This document shows positions 7,607 to 16,643 of a stretch of 64,000 nucleotides of DNA, piece after piece. Position 1 is the stretch's first letter. Each line of letters starts with the position of its first letter. The notes under the pieces were generated by a model. The model was not told where the DNA came from and searched no databases. It saw only the letters and a list, made by a program, of their open reading frames with translations. Origin of the DNA: Algoriphagus boseongensis (lineage in GTDB: Bacteria > Bacteroidota > Bacteroidia > Cytophagales > Cyclobacteriaceae). A program made the translations under genes and the position numbers. The DNA lies in contig NZ_SNYF01000005.1 in NCBI RefSeq assembly GCF_004362805.1, positions 603,788-667,787 of the forward strand. Reading direction: 5' to 3'.

Positions 7607-9181
7607 ATGAAGAAAACACTACTCCTTTTCTATTTCTTGGGGATATTTTTGGTTGTGCCAAAAGTTTTGGCTCAGGAGATATCCATTCCAAAAGACCCTA
7701 AAGATTTCCGAACGTTTCTTCAAATTCAAAAGGAAGTCCCCGGTCTGGGATACAGATTGTTAATACCAGATTCTTCAATCGATTCCACTCTATTAGCTGA
7801 GTTGGATCTTCAAATAATTCCAACGGATTCAGGTCAACTTAGCGGGGTTAAGGAAAACTTTGAGTTGTTTGGTTTGCTTCCTAATGATAGTCTTGGTTTC
7901 CAAGTTATTTATACCGTTTTTGAGCAAGCTACAGCGGATTCAGCAGCCCAGGAATACTTGGCTAATTTGGTGCGCAATGGTGATTTTGTTCCTAGAACAG
8001 AAATCCAAAAGCCTCAAAATGATTTGGTAGCCCTAGCTATTCATTCGCCTTATATCCCAGTTTTTGGAAATAAATACACTTTCACTGCTGACATAAAGCT
8101 TTTTATTGTCACTTCAGTGATTTTTACCTTTTTCATTTTTGCGTTCGGGATGTTTGTCTATATGCTTGTTTTGAGGGCAAAGAAAAACCGAAAAGAAGAG
8201 CTTGAAGCTGAGTATGATCAAATGATAGTTGATCCTTTGACCTCCATACTTTTTGACAAATCCCTTGAAGAGATTAAGCAGATGAAAATGGAAGAATTGA
8301 ATTCATTTTTTCCAAATGAATTGGTCATCAAGCCTATCTATAGAGAAGTATTGATAGACCGGATCATCGGTTTGAATAAAAAGATGAAGGGGGATTTTAA
8401 GGATAAATTAAAAACCCTATACCATAAGCTTGGCCTTGCAAAGGTTTCAGTAGATAAGATCAAATTAAGAAGTTCATCCAAGTGGCATATTGTGGCTGAT
8501 GGTTTGGTTGAAATCAATGAAATGGATTTGGTCGAATTTGTTCCTGAGGTAAAAAAGCTTACCAATTCCTCCAATTTTCATGTTCGGTCGCTGGCTGTTG
8601 CCGCCATGCTCAATCTTTCTCAAAAATCAGATCTTTCTTTTCTTAGGGATCAAACCTATCCGCTTTCAGACTGGCAACAGATGAATTACCTCCGGATTAT
8701 CAAGTTTGTTTCCCAGTCAAAAGAATTGAAAATCGAGATGCTGTTTGAATCTCAAAATCCTAGTATTCGATCCTTTGGATTGAAACTGGTTCGGATGTTG
8801 GGAAGGGTGGATTTGTTGGAAAAACTCTCCCAGATCGCTCCCAAGTTAGGAGATGAAGAGAAAGTCGAGGTGCTAAAAGTTTATCGGGAATTTGGAGCTC
8901 ACATGGAGGTAGATTTTGTAAATGACTGCTTAAGATCCTCCAATAAGGAACTCATGACTCAGGCAATTAAGGCCGCTAGAGTTGTAGGAAATGAGCAATC
9001 AGTCGAAATTCTGGAAAGTTTACTTCTTAATGAAAATGATTTTCATATCAAGATGTTGATTCTGAAAAGTATTCATGAACTGAATGATGACAAGTTCCAA
9101 GAATTAACCATCAGAAACACTGATTCCTCACTTTTCAAGATGCGAAAACACATTTTAGACCCAAAGTTGAGCCATGTATAG
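7607..9181 (+). CDS. Inner-membrane protein with cytoplasmic HEAT-like repeats
   Basis: The 524-residue protein has a signal peptide (MKKTLLLFYFLGIFLVVPKVLAQ), a periplasmic region of about 140 residues and one transmembrane helix near residues 164-190 (LFIVTSVIFTFFIFAFGMFV). A large cytoplasmic part follows. Residues of about 290-515 form alpha-helical pairs like HEAT repeats (FHVRSLAVAAMLNLSQ, PSIRSFGLKLVRMLG, ELMTQAIKAARVVGNEQSVEIL). HEAT scaffolds bind proteins, so it may couple the response regulator six bases upstream to the glycosyltransferase, whose start codon overlaps this gene by eight bases. No enzymatic motif is visible. The function is inferred from context only. Confidence 0.75.
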   Translation: MKKTLLLFYFLGIFLVVPKVLAQEISIPKDPKDFRTFLQIQKEVPGLGYRLLIPDSSIDSTLLAELDLQIIPTDSGQLSGVKENFELFGLLPNDSLGFQVIYTVFEQATADSAAQEYLANLVRNGDFVPRTEIQKPQNDLVALAIHSPYIPVFGNKYTFTADIKLFIVTSVIFTFFIFAFGMFVYMLVLRAKKNRKEELEAEYDQMIVDPLTSILFDKSLEEIKQMKMEELNSFFPNELVIKPIYREVLIDRIIGLNKKMKGDFKDKLKTLYHKLGLAKVSVDKIKLRSSSKWHIVADGLVEINEMDLVEFVPEVKKLTNSSNFHVRSLAVAAMLNLSQKSDLSFLRDQTYPLSDWQQMNYLRIIKFVSQSKELKIEMLFESQNPSIRSFGLKLVRMLGRVDLLEKLSQIAPKLGDEEKVEVLKVYREFGAHMEVDFVNDCLRSSNKELMTQAIKAARVVGNEQSVEILESLLLNENDFHIKMLILKSIHELNDDKFQELTIRNTDSSLFKMRKHILDPKLSHV

Positions 9182-10634
9182 CTTTTTGTTCTATCTGATT
9201 TTGGAGGTTTTGGGATGGATGTTTTTGATCCTGAGCTTCTCGGTGATCGTGATTTATATGATCATGATGGTACTTAGTTCCTTGGAAATGAGGGATTATC
9301 TGAGGAAAAATCAATTTGCAGATTATGGAGACATCATCACTTCTCCAATAGCACCGGGTGTTTCAATTTTAGCCCCTGCATTCAATGAAGGCCAAAATAT
9401 TGTTCAGAATGTCAAGAGTTTGCTTTCCCTGCATTATGGAAGATTTGAAGTAATTGTCATCAATGATGGATCCAAAGATGATACTCTAGCCAAGCTGATT
9501 GAGCCATTTGAACTGGTAAAAACTGATTTTGCCTATTTCCCCGAAATTGAGACCCAGCCAGTCAGGGGAGTCTACAAATCCAGCAATATGTCTTTTAGGC
9601 GACTTATCGTGATTGATAAGGAAAATGGAGGTAAGGCAGATGCTCTGAACACTGGAATCAATATTGCCAATATGGAGATTCTGGCTTGTATTGACGTGGA
9701 TTGCATCTTGGCTAGTGATTCTATTTCCAGGATGATTCGTCCTTTTATGGAAGAAACCAACCGAAAAGTAATCGCAGTAGGTGGGGTGATCGGAATAGCC
9801 AATAATTGCGACGTACAAGATGGAACAGTAACTACCTACAGAGTTCCAGAATCTGTTTTAGGAAAATTCCAGGTTGTGGAATATTTCCGTGCGTTTTTGA
9901 TGGGTAGAATGGCCTGGTCCAGAATTAATGGCCTGATGCTTATTTCTGGTGCCTTTGGGTTTTTCCGAACCGATATTGTCAGAAAAGTAGGGGGCTATTT
10001 TCCCAAAACAGTGGGAGAGGACATGGAGCTCATCGTCCGGATGCGCAGGTATATGTACGAGGAGAAAATCGCTTACAAAGTTGCATTTGTGCCAGACCTT
10101 TTATGCTGGACAGAAGTTCCTGAGAGCGAGGATGTATTGTCTAGGCAAAGAAACCGATGGATGAGAGGAACCATCGAAACCCTTCAACTCCACAAAGCTT
10201 TAAAATTGAATCCAAAATATGGGACGATAGGAACTTTAAGCTACCCTTTCTGGAATGTGTTTGAAAAGAACGGTCCCATATTAGAAGTGACAGGTTTGAT
10301 CTATACCTTGGTTTTGATTTTTATAGGGGATTTCAGTGCAATTTATTTCATGGCTCTATTGGTCATGATGTACCTTTTGTCACTTTTGGTTTCAGCATTC
10401 AGTGTCCTCTATGAGCAAATCGCCTTTAATCATTATAAAGATAAAAAAGACTTAAGGAGGCTGATTTGGATGATAATTACAGAGCCTTTAGTAGTACATC
10501 CCAAAGTCGTCTGGTGGGGATTAAAAGGTCATTGGGACTTTATCAAAGGCAAAGGTGGATGGGGATCTATGATTAGGAAGGGTTTCAAAACTGCCGAGGA
10601 CAAAAAGAATTTGAGCACCCAATCAAATACTTAA
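9174..10634 (+). CDS. Processive family 2 glycosyltransferase (exopolysaccharide synthase)
   Basis: A membrane beta-glycosyltransferase of 486 residues, similar in layout to poly-GlcNAc (PgaC/IcaA) and hyaluronan/cellulose synthases. One N-terminal transmembrane stretch (residues 3-35) precedes the GT-A domain, and hydrophobic helices at about 364-415 follow. Catalytic signatures are present: NDGS with D98, GGKADALN near 153, DVD at 174-176, GED at 281-283 and the processivity motif QRNRW at 325-329. It should polymerise a nucleotide sugar and thread the chain through the inner membrane. The gene overlaps its upstream neighbour by eight bases and its downstream neighbour by one base (TAATG), so the genes are translationally coupled. 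The sugar type is not determinable. Confidence 0.88.
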   Translation: MYSFLFYLILEVLGWMFLILSFSVIVIYMIMMVLSSLEMRDYLRKNQFADYGDIITSPIAPGVSILAPAFNEGQNIVQNVKSLLSLHYGRFEVIVINDGSKDDTLAKLIEPFELVKTDFAYFPEIETQPVRGVYKSSNMSFRRLIVIDKENGGKADALNTGINIANMEILACIDVDCILASDSISRMIRPFMEETNRKVIAVGGVIGIANNCDVQDGTVTTYRVPESVLGKFQVVEYFRAFLMGRMAWSRINGLMLISGAFGFFRTDIVRKVGGYFPKTVGEDMELIVRMRRYMYEEKIAYKVAFVPDLLCWTEVPESEDVLSRQRNRWMRGTIETLQLHKALKLNPKYGTIGTLSYPFWNVFEKNGPILEVTGLIYTLVLIFIGDFSAIYFMALLVMMYLLSLLVSAFSVLYEQIAFNHYKDKKDLRRLIWMIITEPLVVHPKVVWWGLKGHWDFIKGKGGWGSMIRKGFKTAEDKKNLSTQSNT

Positions 10635-11854
10635 TGAGAAAGACTTTACTAACACTTCTTTTGATGTTTTGCTTTCTGGGATTGAAAGCTCAGGATTCAT
10701 TTGATCCGGATGAATTGCTTTTGGAGGCCAGAGCATTGATTTTGGATGGAAAATATGCAGAAGGAAGAAAGATCGCTTTTCGAGCCTTGGATAAATATCC
10801 AACCTATGCTGACATTCTTATTTTGGTAGGAAGAAGTTATGCTTGGGAAGGAAAAAACGATTCGGCAAGCATTTATCTTGAGCGAGCAATTGTGGCATCG
10901 CCTACTTATTCCGATGGCTATGTGGCCTATTTGGATAATTTGCTTTGGGCTGATCAATTGGACAATGCTGATGCAGTAATTACAAAGGCAAAGGCAAATT
11001 TTACCACACTTCCTGACGAATTGGTTTATCGGGAATCCAGGATTTTATATTTCCGTGAAGAATATGATCAGGCCTTTGATTTGGTGGAACCGCTTTTTGA
11101 CAAGGGATATTCACAAGAGGGAATATTAGGTTATATCCAAAATTTGCAGAGACTTCGAAAGACCAATGCTATCGGAGCCACCTACGATTACGATACTTTC
11201 TATGGGGATATTTCTCCTTGGAATACCTGGTCATTCTATGGTAGAACTAGGACCAATTTAACAGGTTCCCTAATTGCTAGGGTGACTCAATCCTCCAGAT
11301 TTGACAGTTTTGGGACTTTATTTGAATTGGACGCCTATCCTTCTATCGGTAAAAATGGCTATGCTTATTTAAACCTTGGAGGTTCTGGTGCTTCTTTCTT
11401 TCCGAAATTGAGGATTGGAGCTTCTTATTACCATAACCTTCCAAAAGCCTGGGAGATCGAAGGAGGATATAGATATCTAGGATTTACCGAAGCTACACAT
11501 ATTATCACCAGTTCTTTGGGGAAATATGTTGGGAATTGGTGGTTTAATTTCAGACTCAACGTGATTCCATTTGATGGACAGGTAAGTACCTCAGGACAGC
11601 TGCAGGCTAGATATTACTTCAAAACAGCGGAAGACTTTTTCAGCATCCAGTTAGGAACAGGGGTTTCTCCTGATGAGGAGACAAGAGATCAAAGTCAATT
11701 GTTAAATTCCTACCGTGCGAGAGTAGGGTACCAGCAGTTGATTTCTCCACGCTTTATGATCTTTGGTTACACCGGATACAGCCGGGATGAACTAAGTGTT
11801 GATAATTTTAGAAACAACTTCAACCTTTCCATAGGAACGGAATACAGGTTTTAA
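10634..11854 (+). CDS. YaiO-family outer-membrane beta-barrel with TPR-like N-terminus
   Basis: The 406-residue protein has a signal peptide (MRKTLLTLLLMFCFLGLKAQ). TPR-like helices span residues 22-175 (EGRKIAFRALDKYPTYADILILVG, read as two helices; ASIYLERAIVASPTY). A C-terminal beta barrel ends in phenylalanine (SIGTEYRF), as outer-membrane barrels do. The arrangement TPR plus barrel matches YaiO-type domains and is analogous to PgaA or BcsC exporters. It is likely the outer-membrane exit for the polymer made by the glycosyltransferase that overlaps it by one base. The family call is confident; the export role is inferred from domain order and operon. Confidence 0.8.
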   Translation: MRKTLLTLLLMFCFLGLKAQDSFDPDELLLEARALILDGKYAEGRKIAFRALDKYPTYADILILVGRSYAWEGKNDSASIYLERAIVASPTYSDGYVAYLDNLLWADQLDNADAVITKAKANFTTLPDELVYRESRILYFREEYDQAFDLVEPLFDKGYSQEGILGYIQNLQRLRKTNAIGATYDYDTFYGDISPWNTWSFYGRTRTNLTGSLIARVTQSSRFDSFGTLFELDAYPSIGKNGYAYLNLGGSGASFFPKLRIGASYYHNLPKAWEIEGGYRYLGFTEATHIITSSLGKYVGNWWFNFRLNVIPFDGQVSTSGQLQARYYFKTAEDFFSIQLGTGVSPDEETRDQSQLLNSYRARVGYQQLISPRFMIFGYTGYSRDELSVDNFRNNFNLSIGTEYRF

Positions 11855-11866
11855 ATCCCTCTACTA

Positions 11867-13039
11867 ATGAAAGAAGAATTAAAACTCGTTCTTTTCCGAT
11901 TCTGGCCTTTGTTCTTTTTGATTTTCGGTGTGCCCGCACTGAGCTATGGGATTTGGATTTTGTTTCCGGAGAAAAGTTTAGAAGTAATAGTCATCGACAA
12001 AACAGTTCCCAAAACCAATTTTCGTGAACATACCGGAATTTTTTGGGCACTTAATCATGAAAAGTTTATTAAATCAGATGGGGATCAATATGATCAAAGT
12101 CTTGACTATTTTGGATTTTTCCCCTCTGGAGATCAAGATCTTGGGACGGTAAGTGATTTATCAAAAAAGTCTGAAGGTGAAATTCAAGATTTGGTTGAAA
12201 AAGCGGATGTAGTCTTTCTCGCCGATACCTACGGGGTTTATAAAAGTGATTTTGAAGAAAAAATAGAATTCAAACCTGAAGAAAAAATTTATGGTGGATT
12301 AGATCAGGGGGATATAGATTTGGCTAAAAAAGCCAGCCAAGAGGGTAAAACTTTGATTGCTGAATTCAATTCCATGGCTTCTCCGACTTCTGAATCTATT
12401 CGATCAGAATTAGAAAATCTAATGGGAATTAAGTGGACTGGCTGGATTGGAAGGTATTTCGATGAGATGGATACCCTGGTGGACCAAGATATTCCCAGAT
12501 GGCTAATCCAACAATATAAAGATCAAAAGGGAGCTTGGAGCTTTTCAGGGGCAGGCCTGGTTTTTGTCAAAAATACCGGAGAGATCGAAGTTTTTTCTTT
12601 TGGAAAAGATTACCAAAATCAGGTGCCATTTATCAGAACCCAAAAGGTGAATAAGCATGGGTTTTCATTGCCACAAGTAGTTCCATATCCGGATTGGTTT
12701 GATGTGGTTATGATCGAGAGAGATTATCAGGTCATTTCTTATTATGATATCGATCCGACCAATGAAGGTCTTCAGCGCCTGCGAAGTATGGGACTGCCTA
12801 GATTTTTCCCCGCCGCAGTCTTCAGAGAAATAAATGGAGGTATGCAGTATTATTTTGCTGGGGATTTTTCAGATATGGAAAACAGGTTAGGATCTCCCTC
12901 TTTTGCTGGATTACCCCTACTTTGGAGAGGCTTGTATGTGGTGGCTGATCACAGAAACAGACAAAGTTTTTATTGGAATTATTATCTGCCTTTGATTACC
13001 CAAGTTTTTGAAAAGGTTTATGAATCCAAATCAAACTGA
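11867..13039 (+). CDS. Membrane-anchored periplasmic protein of unknown function in the polysaccharide locus
   Basis: I do not recognise this 390-residue protein. It has a short cytoplasmic N-terminus, one transmembrane anchor near residues 11-33 (FWPLFFLIFGVPALSYGIWI) and a large soluble domain. Parts of that domain resemble a class I glutamine-amidotransferase-like or Rossmann fold (EKADVVFLADTYGVY, KASQEGKTLIAEFNSMASP), but no Cys-His-Glu triad is evident. It ends the polysaccharide cluster, 12 bases after the YaiO barrel, and stops one base before the end of the convergent LtaS-like gene. A role in polymer modification, tailoring or bridging the periplasm is plausible but unproven. Confidence 0.7.
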   Translation: MKEELKLVLFRFWPLFFLIFGVPALSYGIWILFPEKSLEVIVIDKTVPKTNFREHTGIFWALNHEKFIKSDGDQYDQSLDYFGFFPSGDQDLGTVSDLSKKSEGEIQDLVEKADVVFLADTYGVYKSDFEEKIEFKPEEKIYGGLDQGDIDLAKKASQEGKTLIAEFNSMASPTSESIRSELENLMGIKWTGWIGRYFDEMDTLVDQDIPRWLIQQYKDQKGAWSFSGAGLVFVKNTGEIEVFSFGKDYQNQVPFIRTQKVNKHGFSLPQVVPYPDWFDVVMIERDYQVISYYDIDPTNEGLQRLRSMGLPRFFPAAVFREINGGMQYYFAGDFSDMENRLGSPSFAGLPLLWRGLYVVADHRNRQSFYWNYYLPLITQVFEKVYESKSN

Positions 13040-15055
13040 TCAGTTTTGACTAGTTGGGCGAGAAAGTAGTTTTCGGGTTTCTACTGTGTAAGAATTTTTG
13101 TTTTTGAATTCTTCAAATTCACCAATTAAACGGGTGGTGACATCATTATCCTGAACAGGATCAATATTTAATCCTTCAGTAATCAAGAATAGCTGTCCGT
13201 CTGAAAGAAAGAATTCTCCATTGAGATAATCCAACAATTGGTTTTTATTCCTCATGAGAGGCATGGCAATTTTCGCCTGAAAATTACTCGCAGTATCCAA
13301 TACCTGTCCCTGCCAAATTACTTCTTCTGGAACCTGAATTCCTGCATTTTTTTCCAGAAAGGCTAGTAGCGTTGGGGTGACTTCAAAGTGACTGCTCATG
13401 CCTTTGAAGATTTTGCCTTCCTTGAGTTTGGGCGAGTAGATGATCAATGGCACATGAAACCTGTCCAATCTAGAGGCCATCGGTATTTCTGGTAACCTAT
13501 GATCACCGGTAATGATGAAAATGGTGTTTTCAAACTCAGGTCTTTTGCTGTATTCCTCAAAAAACATCTTGATTGCATCATCGGCATACAGAATGGTCAT
13601 GTAGATCTCCTGATAGGCACTATACTCCTGTATTTGGGAAGAACTTAGGTTGAGATAATTTCTCAGATGATCATTGAATTTGACCAGATATTTCTCTCTT
13701 TCCGGTACAATGTAAGGGTCATGAGAGGTCTGGGTTTGGAAAATTCTTACTTCAGGACCTTGTTTTTCTTTGGGCAATTTGAGCAGTCCATTTTGGAAAA
13801 GTTCTTTATCTGCATACCCCCAAGAAAAGCCGTTTCGCGAAGGTGTTCGGCTAAACTGAGGAAGGAAAGTGGATTCATCTTCCAATTGGTCTATTCCTTG
13901 GTATTCCAAAAAGTCTCCTTCATGATCAAACTTTCGGTCAGAGCCGATAAAAAACCTGGTTTGATACCCATTATTTTTTAGAATACTCAAAAAGGAATTA
14001 TGGTAAGGGTATTCATCATAAAGCTCCAAAAAGCCCTTTTCTCCATAAGGAAGGCCCGCCATTATACCCGGTAAAATGCCAAAAGTTCTACCTGTTGAAG
14101 AAATAGCATGCGTCCAAACCAAACTATGTTGCTCCAAGGAATCCAAGAATGGAGTAAAGCTTCCCAAATAAGAACCAGTCCCAGAATAGGCCTTTCCAAA
14201 GCTTTCTGCCAAAATAAAAACAATGTCAGGAGCCTGGTCCAAGCTGTCAAAGAAGGGGCCTAAAACGTCTGGATAGTCAGCCTTATGCATGAATGGGTAC
14301 TCAGAATTCGTGTATTCTTTTTTCACAAAGAAGTTCAGGTCATTACTTCTGAGATAAAAATCAAAATAGTATTCCCCACCATATACCAGGTAATCGAAAG
14401 TTTGCTCAGCAAGAAATCGAGACTTATTAAGTTCAAGATTCCTTTTGGTTTCATTGGCACCTTCAGGAAGTGGACTTGGGAAAATAGAGATGCTAAGCAA
14501 AAGAATTAAAAATACCCCAGTGAAGGTGAGGTAAGTTTTTAGTCCAAATTTGAAAATCTTGATTCCCAGATAAAGAAGCCCTCCCAAAAGGATAATAGCT
14601 AAAATTCCGAGAATAACATTCAACATATTGAGCTGACCTGAAGCACTTACAGTGAGGTAGAGATCATTGAAATTGTAGGCGAAAAGATCTTTACCTAATG
14701 GTAAAAGTGTTTTGACAAAATAAAAAATCAAGGCCATTTGGATAACCAATGCCAATGTCAAAATCACCTGCATTAGAATTCTCGAAAACTTTGGAGAAAT
14801 AAAGCTCAGGAAAAGGTGGATTATGAAAAGAAGCCCAAGGAAATAAAGGGTCCAGCCTAAATCCTGATAATAACTCGCTGGGATGATTTCATTTGGAGAA
14901 ATAGTCAAAATATGATTTTGAAAAACCATGACTATTTCCACGGCCCGAAGGATGAGCATCAGCAAAACGAAAATCAGGGACATACCCCAAAAATCAGCAA
15001 AGATGTTTTTTACCCTATCGGTAAAAGTGGATCGGATTTCAGCCTTTTGGGCCAT
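13040..15055 (-). CDS. LtaS-like membrane phosphotransferase/sulfatase-family enzyme
   Basis: The 671-residue enzyme has five N-terminal transmembrane helices (about 24-46, 66-86, 91-117, 143-166, 172-192) followed by an extracytoplasmic alkaline-phosphatase-superfamily domain. This is the layout of lipoteichoic acid synthase. Likely catalytic residues are E284 (ILAES), the nucleophile T324 (STGRT), a histidine in TQTSHDPY, and D518-H519 (ITGDH). Gram-negative homologues transfer phosphoglycerol or similar groups to glycans or lipids. Here it is tail-to-tail, with no intervening base, to the glycosyltransferase cluster, so it may decorate that polymer; this is inference. The substrate is unknown. 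Confidence 0.85.
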   Translation of the reverse strand: MAQKAEIRSTFTDRVKNIFADFWGMSLIFVLLMLILRAVEIVMVFQNHILTISPNEIIPASYYQDLGWTLYFLGLLFIIHLFLSFISPKFSRILMQVILTLALVIQMALIFYFVKTLLPLGKDLFAYNFNDLYLTVSASGQLNMLNVILGILAIILLGGLLYLGIKIFKFGLKTYLTFTGVFLILLLSISIFPSPLPEGANETKRNLELNKSRFLAEQTFDYLVYGGEYYFDFYLRSNDLNFFVKKEYTNSEYPFMHKADYPDVLGPFFDSLDQAPDIVFILAESFGKAYSGTGSYLGSFTPFLDSLEQHSLVWTHAISSTGRTFGILPGIMAGLPYGEKGFLELYDEYPYHNSFLSILKNNGYQTRFFIGSDRKFDHEGDFLEYQGIDQLEDESTFLPQFSRTPSRNGFSWGYADKELFQNGLLKLPKEKQGPEVRIFQTQTSHDPYIVPEREKYLVKFNDHLRNYLNLSSSQIQEYSAYQEIYMTILYADDAIKMFFEEYSKRPEFENTIFIITGDHRLPEIPMASRLDRFHVPLIIYSPKLKEGKIFKGMSSHFEVTPTLLAFLEKNAGIQVPEEVIWQGQVLDTASNFQAKIAMPLMRNKNQLLDYLNGEFFLSDGQLFLITEGLNIDPVQDNDVTTRLIGEFEEFKNKNSYTVETRKLLSRPTSQN

Positions 15056-15132
15056 ATTTTAAGGTAAGGGTAGTAGGATGAGACTGAAAATATAAATCAA
15101 AATCAGGTATCTTCAAGCCTCAAGATAGGATT

Positions 15133-15675
15133 ATGAGTAAATCAAATTTATTGAAGGAGCTTTATTCCAATATAGGAACTACCGGAGCACTTACTTTTAG
15201 CTCCAAATCATTGGTGAAGAAAATGCTCTCCTATTCCGAGCTTTCTAAAGCAAAACTTATAGTTGAGTTGGGAGGGGGAGACGGAAGCATCACCCAAGGA
15301 ATAATCGACCGTATGGGTGAAGAGTCTGAGCTTTTGGTTTTTGAAATCAATCCATCCTTTTGTAAGGCTATGGAAGCACAATTCCCTCAAGAAAATGTTC
15401 GAGTCATCAACGATTCTGCCGAGAATATTGACCTCTATTTGAAGGGCAGATCTGCTGATTATGTGCTTTCATCTCTGCCATTTACCTTGATTCCTAAGGA
15501 AGCGACCGATCAGATTTTAATCAAGTCAAAAAATGCTTTGACTCCAGAAGGGAAGTTTATCCAGATCTGCTATTCTTATCTGTTAAAGAATTTATTTAAA
15601 AAATATTTTGATTCAGTAGAAGCCAATTTTACCTTGAAAAATTTCCCTCCAGCCTTTGTGATGGTTTGTAGGTAA
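15133..15675 (+). CDS. Class I SAM methyltransferase, phospholipid N-methyltransferase (PmtA)-like
   Basis: A small soluble SAM-dependent methyltransferase of 180 residues. Motif I is VELGGGDGSITQGI (residues of about 44-57), followed by the acidic loop LLVFEINPSFCKAM and motif IV LSSLPF. This combination, close to the rRNA dimethylase fold but short, is typical of PmtA-type phosphatidylethanolamine methyltransferases. An rRNA or other substrate is possible. It is eight bases upstream of a small unknown gene and in the same direction as msrA, so the three may be one operon. Confidence 0.7.
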   Translation: MSKSNLLKELYSNIGTTGALTFSSKSLVKKMLSYSELSKAKLIVELGGGDGSITQGIIDRMGEESELLVFEINPSFCKAMEAQFPQENVRVINDSAENIDLYLKGRSADYVLSSLPFTLIPKEATDQILIKSKNALTPEGKFIQICYSYLLKNLFKKYFDSVEANFTLKNFPPAFVMVCR

Positions 15676-15683
15676 TCTCTAAA

Positions 15684-15932
15684 ATGAATGTCTTAAGAAC
15701 AGGTATCCTGGATTTTTGTAGAAGAAAGAAAAGAAAGCCCTTTTCGCCTAAAGAAGTCATTCAATTGATTTTCCCCCAAGATTGGGAGTTATTCTTACCG
15801 GAAATTTTGGAAGAAATGAAAACCATGTGCCAAGAAGGACTGATTGAAGTTCAATTGGAATCCAAAAACTGGAATTGTGAAGAAAAACCAACTGGCAATG
15901 AAATGATTTTGGGAGTAAAGAAACCTATCTAG
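15684..15932 (+). CDS. Small helix-rich protein, DUF3253-like
   Basis: The 82-residue protein carries a pattern I recognise from the DUF3253 family. It has an N-terminal helix (ILDFCRRKKRKP), then SPKEVIQLIFPQDW with the conserved tryptophan, a second helix (LPEILEEMKTMCQEGLIEVQ) and a short beta hairpin, suggesting a winged-helix-like fold. No catalytic residues are evident. It sits between a methyltransferase (eight bases upstream) and msrA (30 bases downstream). The function is unknown and the family assignment is tentative. Confidence 0.6.
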   Translation: MNVLRTGILDFCRRKKRKPFSPKEVIQLIFPQDWELFLPEILEEMKTMCQEGLIEVQLESKNWNCEEKPTGNEMILGVKKPI

Positions 15933-15962
15933 TCTTTTCCTGTTTTATAAGAAAAAAGAGCA

Positions 15963-16547
15963 ATGAGCGAATCTGTTGAGCTGCCAAAAACCTTAGTAGA
16001 AATTCCTGCTGGATTAGAATTGATCACTTTAGGTGGAGGATGTTTTTGGTGTACCGAAGCTGTTTTTCAGCGATTGGATGGAGTGGAGAAAGTGGTTTCA
16101 GGATATGCTGGAGGAATAATTAAGCATCCAACCTATAGACAGATTTGTACAGGCACCACAGGTCATGCAGAAGTGATCAATGTCTTTTTTGATCCGAAAA
16201 AGATTTCTTTGGAAAGTATTTTGGAGGTTTTCTGGGCCACCCATGATCCGACTACTTTAAACAGACAGGGAGGAGATGTGGGACCTCAATACCGGTCGGC
16301 AATTTTTTACAATAAAGAATCTCAAAAAGAGACTGCTCAAAAGCTGAAAAGTGAGATGAATGAATCAGGGGTTTTTGATTCTCCAATAGTCACAGAGATT
16401 ACGGCCTTTACCAATTTTTATCCTGCTGAAGACTATCATCAAGAGTATTTTAACTTGAATGGAATGCAGCCCTATTGCCAGTTTGTAATCCGTCCAAAAG
16501 TAGAAAAGCTGAAAAAATATTTTGCCGAAAGATTGAAGACCAACTAA
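15963..16547 (+). CDS. msrA: Peptide methionine (S)-S-oxide reductase
   Basis: MsrA reduces the S-epimer of methionine sulfoxide in damaged proteins, using thioredoxin. The 194-residue protein has the catalytic GCFWC motif with C27 as nucleophile. The family blocks VVSGYAGG, TGTTGHAEV, VFWATHDPTTLNRQGGDVG and the C-terminal AEDYHQEY/QPYCQFV elements are all present. About 20 residues precede the core and no signal peptide is seen, so it is cytoplasmic. It is the third gene after the methyltransferase; a long inverted repeat follows its stop codon. Confidence 0.95.
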   Translation: MSESVELPKTLVEIPAGLELITLGGGCFWCTEAVFQRLDGVEKVVSGYAGGIIKHPTYRQICTGTTGHAEVINVFFDPKKISLESILEVFWATHDPTTLNRQGGDVGPQYRSAIFYNKESQKETAQKLKSEMNESGVFDSPIVTEITAFTNFYPAEDYHQEYFNLNGMQPYCQFVIRPKVEKLKKYFAERLKTN

Positions 16548-16623
16548 GAGATTTAGCGCTGAAATTCAAATTCTTTCTTTTCTTAACATAAGCTTTACAA
16601 ATTTTTGATTGCGCGAAATCTCT
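16547..16623. repeat. 13-bp inverted repeat spanning the msrA/next-gene gap
   Basis: AGAGATTTAGCGC at 16547-16559 and GCGCGAAATCTCT at 16611-16623 are complementary at 12 of 13 positions and enclose 51 bases. The left arm begins at the msrA stop codon. The right arm covers the position expected for the -33 element of the downstream promoter, and TTTTT follows at 16626-16630. It could be a long-looped terminator for msrA, an operator, or both. Confidence 0.5.
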
Positions 16624-16643
16624 AATTTTTGGCCGAATAAGCC

